Source: Trichoplax sp. H2 (lineage: Eukaryota; Placozoa; Uniplacotomia; Trichoplacea). Taken from it: a stretch of DNA of 64,000 nt. Numbering within the stretch: the first letter of the stretch is position 1; each line of letters opens with the position of its first letter. Of this stretch, positions 54,016-64,000 are shown piece by piece. The position numbers were made by a program, and so were the translations under genes. The DNA is taken from assembly GCA_003344405.1 (NCBI GenBank), contig NOWV01000235.1:34682-98681 (forward strand), in the 5' to 3' direction. The notes below the pieces were generated by a model. It was not told the DNA's origin. It did no database searches and saw only the letters and a program-made list of their open reading frames with translations.

Positions 54016-57000
54016 TTACGAATGAGGTGGAATATGATCCTTAATCTGGGGATCACAGATTGTACACAGCTCTTCTTCTAAAGTTTCATGTCTGTAGGCT
54101 ACACGAATACCAGGGACATTCGTGCAACTGATAGAATTTGATTCAATACCCTCTTTCAGGTAATTTTCTCCTAGCCAATGTTTCTTCAACTATTGGAGGT
54201 GTTCAAAATGGTGTTGCAATTACATTATCAATCTATTACTGTAATTACAAAATATTCGACTTTTAATTATTATCTTACATTGTGCTCGAAACCACTCATC
54301 CACACACTATTTCGGGCCAGTTCACACATATCACAAGGGTTAAGTTTCCATACTTGTGCTGCAATACTATATTCTTCCATCAAAGGTTCCTAAACAACAG
54401 GTAGAATATTCGCTTTATGTTTAGAATGGCATTATTTGATGGAAGTGATTTTACTATTCATATAAAATAAACAGAGGGATTAATTGATACTCTAAATACC
54501 TTTGTAAAATGGAATTGTAGAGGGTCATCAGACGAAATCGATACAATTAGCCCTCTTGCATGATACGATGGAAGAGGGTTTCGATGATAATTCAGAAACA
54601 ATGAATTGTTACTTAAAGGTGACATTGCAATGCCCACCTGAGCCAAATAATATAAATATTGCAAAGCGGGAACCTGCAAGGAAAGCCGACAATTATTATA
54701 TATTACTCCCAAGTTATTTCTAAGATTCGATAGATGATAATAAATGTACATGCATATCACACACGCAGTTAAAGATAACATTTATAGAATTGAATATTCA
54801 TTATACCTTTCGCAGTAATAAACCATGAGAAATATTTTGCGCTAAGATAAAAGCAGCCATCAAGTGCTCTACCGAACCTGCTTCTCCACAATGTGGTCGA
54901 AACATAAAACAGTTAAGACCACGTTGCCTATATTCGTATAAACGAATTTTGCGATTATTTTCTATTCAAATGTAATACATACATCTATAATTAGGTTTTA
55001 TATTTACAAAGAGTTAAGGTGACCTACTTTCGTAAATTATTTAGCGCAGTAATATTGGCAAACATGTAAAAACAATAATAAGAGTATGGAGGATTCTCCG
55101 GTAGATCCCATTCATTTGGCAATGGGCTATCTTCATGAAATAAATGGTTTTCAGCTTTACTTTCGTCATCTACACTATCAAAGCCAATTAGCTGTATAAC
55201 GTATACGAATGAAAACATAGATTGCGTTAGTGTATTCAATTATCGAACTTTAAGGTATGCAAATAATTTAAAATCTATTAAAATATTTTGTCAAGAGTTC
55301 AACCTGTGGCAAAAAACGGTGCAATTCCGGGTGAGAACTAGGATTGCATGTGACTTCAAACAGGGGTGTGAATATGTTATCCAACATTTCTTGGAAATTA
55401 TTGAGGAGGTTATTGGATTTATAAATGTTACTAGTTATTAGAACCAATATTAAATGTAAAGATTAGTTTAATATAGTGACACAATTAAAAATGCTTTATT
55501 TACTGAACGCTAAAACTTACTACAGACGAGGGATTTGGATTAGCCATCTCACATTATCTGAATACACGCTGTTGTTCACAGCCCATCTAGCTAATTTATC
55601 CCATTCAATTTTCGATTTGCCGTATATTGATAAGCGGGGCTCAGCCATTTGGTATTTGCTGTCTTCTAGTTCGTATGCAACCTCCTACACAAACGAATTA
55701 TCCTTGAGCAAGTGATACAATTAAAAGGTAATGGGAAATTAAATACCTTGATTAGCTCTCCAAAATATCTTCCATCGACGTAATTGTCAGTTTTCAAAAA
55801 TATCTCTCTTAATCGACTTTCCCCTGTAAAAGTTGCGAAGTTATTCATTTTTAGCCTAGCTGATTTTAAGCGTAACGAAACATTGGTAACAAGCTCACCA
55901 ATAGGGTTATACTTGAGATTGAATTTATCGAATCGATGAAAAGTGTTTCGGTCCTAGAATACGAATATCATGGTTATATCCAACTTAAGAACAAGATAAT
56001 TAAGATTTGCTAAGTTGTTGAAAAGATATATATATATTAACATACCGCATGGACATCCAACTTATCAACACTTAAGTCATATGACGTAAGATTAAGACTC
56101 CTAAAAACCTAACGAAGCGTGAAAGTTAAAAAATAACGTTCAAATTCGAGGTCTACAGTAAAAACAAATATATTCTTTAAACTATATTAAAATTGTTACT
56201 TTTTCCAAGGTCATCACATTTCCATTACGAAACAAGACCTCTTCGTTCGGACAATTTTTCATTTTATTCTTAATAAATCGTAGTAAGTGTTTTTGATTCA
56301 TGCATGAGGCCGCGTGAACGTGAGTGTCAACCTATATAAAAATTGGTATACAATGGACCTAGGTTACCAGCTGATAGAGAGACATACGTATTGTATTGTA
56401 GAAACCCATTTTTCTTACTTTTCGGACGTTATAAAAATCTCGATGTGAAACTCGCTTTTGAGCTGCAATCTCATTTGTTTCATTTAGTAACACATGCAAA
56501 TTAAATCGTGATTCGAGAAAAGACATTCGACGATACGCAAATGATTTTCTATAAAATTTCAAAAATGATTCAAATCTTAGTACAGCGCTTTCGACTTGTT
56601 AAAATGCCTATAACGCCTATCATTCTTAATACTCGTATTTACATTGGTCCATGAGAACATAAAGCTAACAGAACGTTTCTATCCGAAACAAATTCCTGTA
56701 CATCCGGATGTTTCAAGTCCAGTGGTTTTTCTCGCTCTAATGCATCCTTATCTTCATAGACCATGACAATACCATTTTTTATTTTACAAACGTTACCATT
56801 ATCTGGTAAAAATTCGATATCGAAGGGGTTTACATCTTCAAAAGATTCTGTCGGTAATCCTAATGTATAAAGCACAAGATAAGGTTTAGTATGGCCATAG
56901 CATCGATGTTGTGTATCGAATCTATTTTATTTGAATATAACGATCATCCTTTAGTTTGGTATGTACCGGCACAAATTGAGCGAGCAACATCTTCGTGATC

Positions 57001-57701
57001 GATACATTCAAGAGATTTATCAACATAAGTTTTTAGTGCCTTTTCGGTAGTACGGCAGAAACTTTGCCTGCTAATTTTCATATACTTCTGACGAATAAGT
57101 AATGCCTTGACGAAAAAGCTTGACGCCTCTTCTAGATTTCCCAGTAATATCTGTATTGATAGAATATTATCGTATTAGCGGTGATATGATTTGTTTAAAC
57201 TAAATGGTTGTATTCAAAATGAACGCAAGTGTGTGTTATTATCACTTACACCGGAGTGACTGCATTCGTCTTCGTCAACATGAATTCTATGAAATTTTGT
57301 TGAATCTAGAAATCGTTCGCGATTGCACTGTGATCGATAACGACTAGCTAAATCTAAGCAAAGGAAATTATTTAAATTTCGTCGATTAGAACTATTTCAA
57401 TATTTTTTTGGTAAATATTTAGAATTGAAATCATTCATCAGATGAATAATGGAAAGTCATTCAAAAATTTTGAGAAATGTAAGGCAAGTTTATTTTACGC
57501 AAAACATAAATAACACAATCAATGAACAGAGAAATACACATGTCAATAGTTTTGCCATTCATACCTTCATCTTTCGCATTCTTAAATTCTAGTTCTTTAA
57601 TTCCTGCTTGCAACATAGTAGTTTGTAGAGCATCTTCATGAATTTGACGTTGAGCGATATCATCATCCGGCATTTCGAATAAGGAAGCATCCGGTGTAGA
57701 A
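54016..57701 (-). CDS. AMPD: AMP deaminase (sixteen exons found; first coding exon missing)
   Basis: This cytosolic enzyme of the purine nucleotide cycle converts AMP to IMP and releases ammonia. Exons in coding order: 57565-57701, 57250-57353, 56967-57150, 56643-56859, 56419-56548, 56200-56331, 56046-56108, 55899-55953, 55747-55823, 55521-55684, 55304-55430, 55028-55191, 54807-54927, 54500-54673, 54279-54389 and 54016-54189 (stop TAA). All joins keep frame; introns are 62-211 bp. About 711 codons. Zinc and catalytic marks: THVHAAS (His262, His264), RPHCGEAG (His531, Glu534) and the deaminase signature SISSDDP (604-610). Other family marks are [44 protein letters not shown] and the exon 1 match [11 protein letters not shown]. 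The most 5' exon begins with a split codon and no in-frame Met, so an upstream exon is missing. Residue 655 onward ends [14 protein letters not shown], where the family usually has two Arg (NDIRRTNVP). It lies tail-to-tail with Rh-B. Confidence 0.94.
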
Positions 57702-58174
57702 CTACAAACGGTGATTGTAATTAGCAAGGGAAAGAATGATCCACAAGCAGTCAATTTTAAACGTTTACTTTCTAGAAATATTGCATCGGATAAACAAACG
57801 CATCCTTCTGAATTGAGCTATTACTTAAAGGCCTTGATTGGTTACACCAGGACAACAAGTTTGAATTTGAACGCATAGCAAGGGGTTTCCATTAGCGCAT
57901 ATCGTGATATAAAGTAATTGTTTCTAAATCAATACAGTACATACTTCATTTATTTTAGGCTTTTCTACCTTCCCTTTATCAAAAGTTTTAAAAAGACAGA
58001 TAGGAAATGACTTTTTTCATCGTATCGCAATACCCTAGACGAGCTGCTTTGAACTAGTAGTCAAGTAGACAACACAAGTATGCAACCGTTGTGTGATGAG
58101 TAGTGGGACATGATTTGATTGTCTTCTGCGGTATTCTAAAAGTGTGATGACAACAACTTTAGTTTTTGAATACT

Positions 58175-58342
58175 CTAGTATACGTAGGGTATGTTGGTAT
58201 CGCGCACTATCTGTTGAAGAGAATAAGCAAATAATCCTCTAATTGACAATAACATTACTTTGGAGTTGTCTGGTGAGTGGAATTGATTTTGATCAAACGT
58301 AGGAGTCCCTGTGACCATAGAAAAGATATCTGTTGCGTAGAA
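58175..58342 (-). CDS. Possible small exon, unknown product
   Basis: An open segment starts after a plausible acceptor (CATGTCTGTAG at 58343-58353) and reads FYATDIFSMVTGTPTF onward to IPYVY, then TAG at 58175-58177. It contains a Met at 58318. Residue use is less A/T-driven than chance frames in the window. It may instead use a donor (TAC|GTATAC) just before the stop. I recognise no domain and find no sure partner exon. Confidence 0.2.
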   Translation of the reverse strand, partial: FYATDIFSMVTGTPTFDQNQFHSPDNSKVMLLSIRGLFAYSLQQIVRDTNIPYVY

Positions 58343-58960
58343 CTACAGACATGCACGTGCTTCTATATCCTCTATCAAATAAAAGGCTAATGTTGTCATT
58401 TGACGACTTGAAAATCGATCATTTGAATACGGCGGGGCAACAGATTTTTGCAAAGTTTTCAAATTGAATTGTATACGCCAAAGTAAAACTTTAGTAAACA
58501 CTTTGGTAAACTGTTATCAATACAATTGTAAAAAGGAAAATGGACTGATATCGATGATACAAAAAAAGTACAATCTTTAACAGTAATTTTACCGTTGACT
58601 CATCAACTGAATAAGAAAGAGTTTTATCTAAGCGATAGAATGAAGAACTCTATTTTGTTACTGCGTCTATTGTTTCTTGTTGGTTGGTGTTAGTTCTACT
58701 GTATCTTCGTCCATCGATTCAGCTTGAAGGTTGAAATTGAACAAAAGTATTGCATGTCGTGTCACCAAATTGTATACGAAATAGCGCGTAAAAGGTAAAC
58801 ACCTTTGAGCATTATTATTGCTAACGCTATCGGTAAAGGGAGATGATGGAAATTCCTTTTATTGTACTTTCTGTATGGACATGAAGTTGAAAAAAAAATG
58901 TCGTCAGGCGATTACTGTACAATATTGCTAATGGATATTGATTGCTGTAAGTGACTATTA

Positions 58961-58984
58961 TAATAATAATAATTATTATTATTA
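58961..58984. repeat. (AAT)n(ATT)n palindromic microsatellite
   Basis: TAATAATAATAA followed by its reverse complement TTATTATTATTA, 24 bp, no loop. It is a simple A/T repeat. Confidence 0.85.
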
Positions 58985-61515
58985 AGGAAAAAGTAGTTGG
59001 ATCTCAATTTCACCCATACTCCATTTTCAATTGTAACCTTGTTCAAGATTGTTATTTTGATCCAATATGGCTCCTTGGTGAATCAAGATTGCTTTTGTAT
59101 CTCATTACAGTAAATCGTCGCTATTGTACTGTCTAGAAAGATGGCGATGCAGAGAGTCATTCAATCCTGTACTCTCTTTTACGAATTGTAAGCTGTGGTA
59201 TTCTAATAGGAAAGATTTCTCCATACTAACGCAAAGCGTATATAAGTTGGTTATTGATAAGAGAAGATGCGAGTACGTTATGAGATGAGGGAATTTGTCT
59301 TCAAGATTGAGTATCATTCAAATCGATTAGCAACGACAATGCTTGCCATTCGGTGGAGCTATATCAATCGACTTGTATCCGATCTACAGTACTGCATATT
59401 GAATGTGTATTGTGTCGATGGAGGATTAAGACAATCATTACCTACTACGATCTTGTCCATACATCGAATGATCAGAGAATAAAAGTTCACGATTGAGTTC
59501 AGTCATGATAGAATTTCCCGCTTTGAATGTGAGCTGATGCAAGACTTTAATGTTAATAATGTCACCAAATGAGTTGTTTGCTTGTAAAAAAATGAGAACC
59601 AACTGAGAATGATGACCATTAATAAGAAGAATAGTTCTTCAATTGCTTTCATGGACGATCGATAGTCATCCAGTAGGATTACATTAGCCAGCATCGAATG
59701 CCAACTTTAGTGGATAAACTCATTGATTTGCCTACTAAAATAACCAGTTCATCCCATGTAAAACTGTCTACGAGTCGACTCTACAGGATCAATTCTATCT
59801 ACGGCTTGCCATTCGTCTTGATATCAACACCAGCTGCAGACTAATCCCATCATTTCCTCTATACGTGCTTATATATATCAATTTTTCCACTTGATTATCT
59901 GTTTCAATCGATTGTATATAAGCATGGACTCCGAAGTGAAAATGACCAACTACTACAGTACAATGGTCGATGCATCAGCGTCCTGACTGACATTGTACTG
60001 TACTCGACTGTACACAGTATCACAAATGAGCGGACGAAATTGGACTTAGTACTGTAGATAAATGAAGCCATTTGGAATCAATTTGATGTGAAAATTAGCA
60101 AAAATGCAAAACTTCATGTCCCAAATTGAATGTTAGACTTATTAGGCTACATCGACAGTACATCAATTTGATCCACTTCCATGGAGGCTTGATTGAACGT
60201 GCATGCATATCATTTTCTTTTTCCATTTTGTACAGTACTTTATACCGCAGAAGATGGAATGTTCCGGGGGAGGGGAGGGGGAGGGATACACAATAAAAAA
60301 ATGGCCGTGTGGACATAAAGACATTTCACATCTAGCGAGCCAAATAGATATTTCAATGTGGGAAAAGATGTCGCGGTTAACGCTGATAGACAGTACCTGG
60401 TCATTAGACAATTTCAATTGACCAATGGAAATTCTTAGTTCATGAACATCTGACTACATCATCATCATTACAGTTCTGGAACATGGGATACAATCAGGTT
60501 GTGACTACAAGCGATATGCCTACTGTAGATCACATGGAATCGCGTTTGAATTAATTCAATAAATTGGCATCTCACAGTTTTCGACTGTGCTGTTGAGTAT
60601 AGACTACTGAATAAGTAGCGTGTTGTTCGATTGTTGTTTCTACTAAGCAAGTAAGTATAGACTATAGGTGAAGAAGTCTAAAAATTGGTGCAATTATGAG
60701 TCACTTTATAACTATGTCGTGTTGGAAGAAACGACTTCGTTTAGCAGCTACTGCGTCCAGTCATGGACTACTTCATTAAAAGGATCTTTTATTTGAGTAG
60801 CCCATAGCAAAGCAGCAATGTTTATTCTAAAATCCAAACCATAACAAATTACCATGTAGCCATCGCCATCAAATACAGTATCATACTTTATATGGAGGGT
60901 CTATTGTACAGTATCATTATGTATCTCTAAATCACAGTATTTTTATGTATGGCAGCCTAGCACTTCCACATTGGAATGATTGCATTGCTATGATAAACTT
61001 GCCTACACTTTGTGTTATGTTTTCTGTACACTCACTTGGAATTGTTTAATTTGACCTACAGTACTGTATAAGTGTATATTACCATGCCTTTTAAATTGTT
61101 TCCATTGAAGTTTTACCGATACTTTTAATTAATGAAGCAATGTATTGATTTAAGTCCAGCTATGTTGTATTGTTGTGAATAAGGAGCATGGATCGGCAGA
61201 TGAAAAGGCATGGTCGATTTTCTTCCAAGGCCATTGTGGGAAGGAAACAGTAATTTATGCATCGGTAATTTACGATAAACGTGGTTTGCAGTCCAACGAA
61301 TACGTATAGCAAAACATACGGTAAAATCAGTATTCATGAAATAGTGCATGAGTAGAACTACGAAAAGCATGGAATCCAAGCCTTTTCAAATGCAATATTC
61401 AAATGATAAGAATTTTAGTCACCAGCTCATACAATGTACATTCTATGATGCTTTACTGGAAGGCACAAGTAAATGGGAACTACCTCTTGAAATTCAATAC
61501 TGATTGATTTTACAG

Positions 61516-61649
61516 GTGGACAAACCAATACTGCTCTTTCACTGCTCGATGTGGTAGTGCGAGAGAAGGCAAATCAACTTCAATACTCTATGAAACAAGA
61601 TATTGGGCAAGGGGACTTTTATTCTTTCTCTACGTCAAAACTTGTTTAG
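61516..61649 (+). CDS. Possible terminal exon, unknown product
   Basis: After a good acceptor (GATTGATTTTACAG) the frame reads GQTNTALSLLDVVVREKA onward to SFSTSKLV and stops at TAG (61647-61649), with about 43 codons in phase 1. There is no Met, so it would be a last exon. The GxTNTxxxL start vaguely recalls von Willebrand A domains, but nothing upstream supports that. It could be chance, since this region has few stops on both strands. Confidence 0.18.
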
Positions 61650-62706
61650 GCGGCAACACAGTAGTCTTTACAGTCAAATGTAATTATACAAATACAGCCC
61701 AATTGATAGTTAACTTGAAAGCCTTTTATCGTCATTGATGGTAGATTGTCACAAATTGTATGTTGGTAATCAAGTTTACACGTATTCTTTTTACCACGAT
61801 GTCATTAACAGATCAAAGTAGCCTTCCAAGTTTTGTGGCTCTATCGCTCCACTGATGTCATGGTTGCAATCAACATGAACATTTATACCGGCATTTGTGT
61901 ACATCAAGATCGAGATACACGATTGATATTCATTTCCAGAGTACGTATATGATCAACTATCCTGTGAGTCTATTGAAAAAGCATCAACATGTCACTGGTG
62001 CAATCTTGTTGGTATGACTTTGATCATCATGATCCTTTATGCTAGCGATGCTATCGCATTTGATTAGCGTTGGTAAAAGCCTAGACATGATTGATTAGGA
62101 AAAGTGGGATAAATCACATTAAGAATTCTATTCTATTCTTATTATTTATTTAATTGAATTGTTGATGAGCATAGAGTATCAGGTTATCTACTGTATTATC
62201 GACAAGATCGATTACAATATGGGACGAAATGATCGTTGTCGTTGCGTCCTACCGTGTTCTACAAAGTACAGTAATTGCAATCTACAGAGAAAATAGGTAC
62301 AGATGACAGTCCTCATTGGAATACATAAGGTCGACGTTGCATTTGAAAATGAGACCCAAGCCAATAGCGCTATTACGAGAATAATGTTAGAATGGATAGG
62401 AAAGCGTTTGCACTGAGTAGAACATGTCTACTGTAGTGTAGAGACCCTATTGATCGAAAAGTCTGGCTTGCTATGTTGCATGTAGACTCTATCCCGGTCG
62501 CATTGAAGATCCTTCCATCCCATTACACTTTGCAGAAATCATGATTGGATACTGTCAACATACTGTAGGCAAATGGAATTTTGACGTTGGAGAGTTTTTC
62601 CTGGAAGGGTTGCACCGTGACTTGTACGGCCATCGTCAGTGACATCGTACAGTATGATTATTGGGGCTAATTACAGGGCGTTCTTATGCCAATCCTATTG
62701 CCTTAC

Positions 62707-62921
62707 CTCATTCGATTGACGTCACTGGATTTTCCTTTATTTTTCGATGGAATGAGTACAGGGACAGAATTCATTCGGTAAATCTTTTCTGTTATACTTG
62801 CAATGACGTCGTCGGTAGACGTCTTTTGACGGGCTAAATGTCCATTTGATTCCATGATTGCTGCGGCTAAAATGGATTCTCCAAGTTGTTGAAGATGCAC
62901 AGTGAGTCGGTAATTGCAATT
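62707..62921 (-). CDS. Possible internal exon of an unknown gene
   Basis: The minus frame reads NYRLTVHLQQLGESILAAA, then IMESNGHLARQKTSTDDV, and continues to KNKGKSSDVNRMR, ending at a strong donor (AG|GTAAGG, donor at 62706-62705). The acceptor is less clear (AATAAG at 62922). Mixed residue composition favours coding. A second, slightly different copy of its 5' half lies at 63328-63430, cut by an N gap (LSAA for LAAA). I recognise no domain. Confidence 0.35.
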
Positions 62922-63307
62922 CTTATTGTAATAATTACACCCTTTACAAACCCAATTGTCACCCCCTGAAAGTATGTACTGTAGCGAGTTTGGTTTGTAC
63001 TGTACTCTACAGTACTCAACTCTACTCTACTCTACTCAGGGGGTGACAATTGTGGGTTTGTACAGTACAAACCCATTTGAAAGGATGTACTGTAGCGAGT
63101 TTGGTTTGTACTGTACTCTACAGTACTGTACTCAGGGGTGACAATTGGGTACAAACCCATTTGAAAGGATGTACTGTAGCGAGTTTGGTTTGTACTGTAC
63201 TCTACTGTACTCAGGGGTGACAATTGGGTACAGTACAAACCCATTTGAAAGGATGTACTGTAGCGAGTTTGGCTTGTACTGTACTCTACTGTACTCAGGG
63301 GTGACAA
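62833..63307. repeat. Left copy of a duplicated block at the third assembly gap
   Basis: The sequence from GCTAAATGTCCATTTG (62833) to the gap recurs from 63328 on the other side of the N run. Differences include GCGGCT/GCGGAT, ATGCAC/ATGGAC, TTGCAA/TTCCAA and an extra AAT. As in Rh-A intron 2, this looks like two haplotypes or an unmerged overlap, though the few percent divergence also allows a real tandem duplication. Confidence 0.85.
62946..63062. repeat. Foldback element with about 24-bp inverted termini
   Basis: ACAAACCCAATTGTCACCCC and CTG (about 62946-62968) are mirrored by CAGGGGGTGACAATTGTGGG and TTTGT (about 63038-63062), with one extra base on the right. The roughly 70-nt loop is made of TACTGTA/CTCTA words. 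A second, diverged copy sits at about 63446-63571. This is the shape of a small non-autonomous foldback/MITE-like element. No transposase or clear target duplication is seen. Confidence 0.75.
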
Positions 63308-63720
63308 NNNNNNNNNNNNNNNNNNNNGCTAAATGTCCATTTGATTCCATGATTGCTGCGGATAAAATGGATTCTCCAAGTTGTTGAAGATGGACAGTGA
63401 GTCGGTAATTCCAATTCTTATTGTAATAATAATTACACCCTTTACAAACCCAATTGTCACCCCCTGAAAGTATGTACTGTAGCGAGTTTGCTTTGTACTG
63501 TACTCTACTGTACTCAACTCTACTCTACTCTACAGTACTCTACTCAGGGGGTGACAATTGTGGGTTTGTACAGTACAAACCCATTTAAAAGGATGTACAG
63601 TACTGTAGCGAGTTTGGTTTGTACTGTACTCTATGTACTGTACAAGGTGTACAGTACATTTGAAAGGATGTACTGTAGCGAGTTTGGTTTGTACTGTACT
63701 CTATGTACAAGGTGTAGAAT
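62976..63720. repeat. About 84-bp minisatellite, seven units around an N gap
   Basis: Units start at GTACTGTAGCGAGTTTGG (62976, 63087, 63171, 63255, 63474, 63600, 63670). The 63087-63171-63255 spacing is exactly 84 bp; the first unit is longer and the last shorter. Units carry GTACTGTACTCTAC, CAGGGGTGACAATTG and GTACAAACCCATTTGAAAGG. Where complete, TGGGTTTGTAC-A-GTACAAACCCA forms a 23-nt perfect inverted repeat. The open frames crossing it (up to 91 codons) are repeat translations and not proteins. Confidence 0.9.
63308..63327. other. Assembly gap (20 N)
   Basis: Twenty unknown bases inside the minisatellite, between the two copies of the duplicated block. Confidence 0.98.
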
Positions 63721-63725
63721 TTCTT
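63328..63725. repeat. Right copy of the duplicated block
   Basis: It matches the block from 62833 onward, including the 5' half of the possible minus-strand exon and the foldback termini, then ends in shortened minisatellite units. Confidence 0.85.
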
Positions 63726-64000
63726 TCTAGATAAATCAGTGAATATTTTTATGATTTATTTTCGAATAAAACCCATAAAACTGTATATCTGCTTAAAGAC
63801 TCAGATACTGTACTCAGCGCCAATAGCTTAAACGATGATACATTATTCTAAGAGTCTGTACCTCAAATTTTTTAAACTGTGTTTGAGCATCATCATTGAT
63901 TTCAATTTACAACAAGCATTCGGTTGCATAGAATTAGCCGCTTGCTTGATTTTGTACCGTGTTGTATACGGCATTGGTGCTAGCCTAGAGTAGCATGACC
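63726..64000. other. Right edge, nothing recognised
   Basis: About 275 bases of ordinary A/T-rich DNA after the minisatellite. I see no feature here. Confidence 0.5.

Larger units (their letters stand above)
57702..62706. other. Unassigned stretch upstream of AMP deaminase
   Basis: The missing first coding exon and the promoter of AMP deaminase should lie in the left part, but I could not fix them. To the right the composition changes: fewer A/T runs, longer open frames on both strands, and many TACTGTA/TACAGTA words (for example near 59384, 59954, 60048, 60231, 61058, 62266, 62430, 62561 and 62647). Several open segments look coding-like but none has a recognisable domain, so none is called as a gene apart from the tentative segments listed separately. 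Confidence 0.45.

Noticed and set aside
57461-57754. Apparent secreted protein with a hydrophobic N-terminus (FFPLLITITVC)
   Set aside because: The hydrophobic part lies in the intron left of the acceptor at 57702; the rest is AMP deaminase exon sequence, and the frame beyond the donor at 57564 is intron.
61190-61320. Plus-strand open segment (NKEHGSADEKAWSIFFQG and onward)
   Set aside because: It has no convincing acceptor, and the opposite strand is also open for 84 codons; this region has few stops in general.
62461-62639. Plus-strand open segment (ACRLYPGRIEDPSIPLHF and onward)
   Set aside because: It looks coding, but the opposite strand is equally open, no domain is known and no matching donor or acceptor pair is evident.
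63032-63350. Repetitive Ser/Tyr/Thr-rich open frames on both strands
   Set aside because: These are translations of the 84-bp minisatellite and cross an N gap.
62833-63725. CRISPR-like array of regularly spaced repeats
   Set aside because: The repeats are adjacent 84-bp minisatellite units without unique spacers, in an animal-type genome.

Overview
The window reads as nuclear DNA of an early-branching animal. It is very A/T-rich. Two genes are intronless class A G-protein-coupled receptors (GPCRs), and three genes are split by many short spliceosomal introns (mostly GT-AG, one GC-AG). There are no operons. Three runs of exactly 20 N, flanked by repeated sequence, mark a draft assembly of a heterozygous genome. 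A placozoan (Trichoplax/Hoilungia type) fits the composition, the gene types and the conserved intron-rich structure, but this is inference and not proven.

Layout. 1-2.5 kb: a receptor gene on the minus strand (439 aa). 2.5-20.6 kb: no gene I can support, but a degenerate dimeric satellite array lies at about 10.7-12.36 kb, next to a 15-bp-arm hairpin and a 48-bp direct duplication. 20.7-22.2 kb: a second, paralogous receptor on the plus strand (526 aa). 22.2-36.3 kb: no supported gene; one 26-bp perfect palindrome. 36.3-52.6 kb: two tandem Rh-family ammonium/ammonia channel genes on the plus strand (461 and 462 aa). Each has nine exons with identical intron positions and phases. Intron 2 of the first gene holds a block present three times around two N gaps. 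A 39-bp minisatellite lies between the two genes. 54.0-57.7 kb: an AMP deaminase gene on the minus strand. I rebuilt sixteen exons (about 711 codons including the 3' end); the first coding exon with the start Met was not found. 57.7-64 kb: no assigned gene. This stretch is less monotonously A/T-rich, is full of TACTGTA/TACAGTA words, and ends in a foldback repeat plus an 84-bp minisatellite around a third N gap.

How the genes may relate. AMP deaminase releases ammonia, and the tail-to-tail Rh pair next to it would move ammonia or ammonium across membranes. The neighbourhood is suggestive, but no shared regulation is visible. The two receptors are clearly relatives of each other and point away from one another. 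I see no bacterial, viral or CRISPR-like system here. The less expected items are the dimeric satellite, the stop-free 75-nt intron in the AMP deaminase gene, and the foldback/minisatellite region at the right end.
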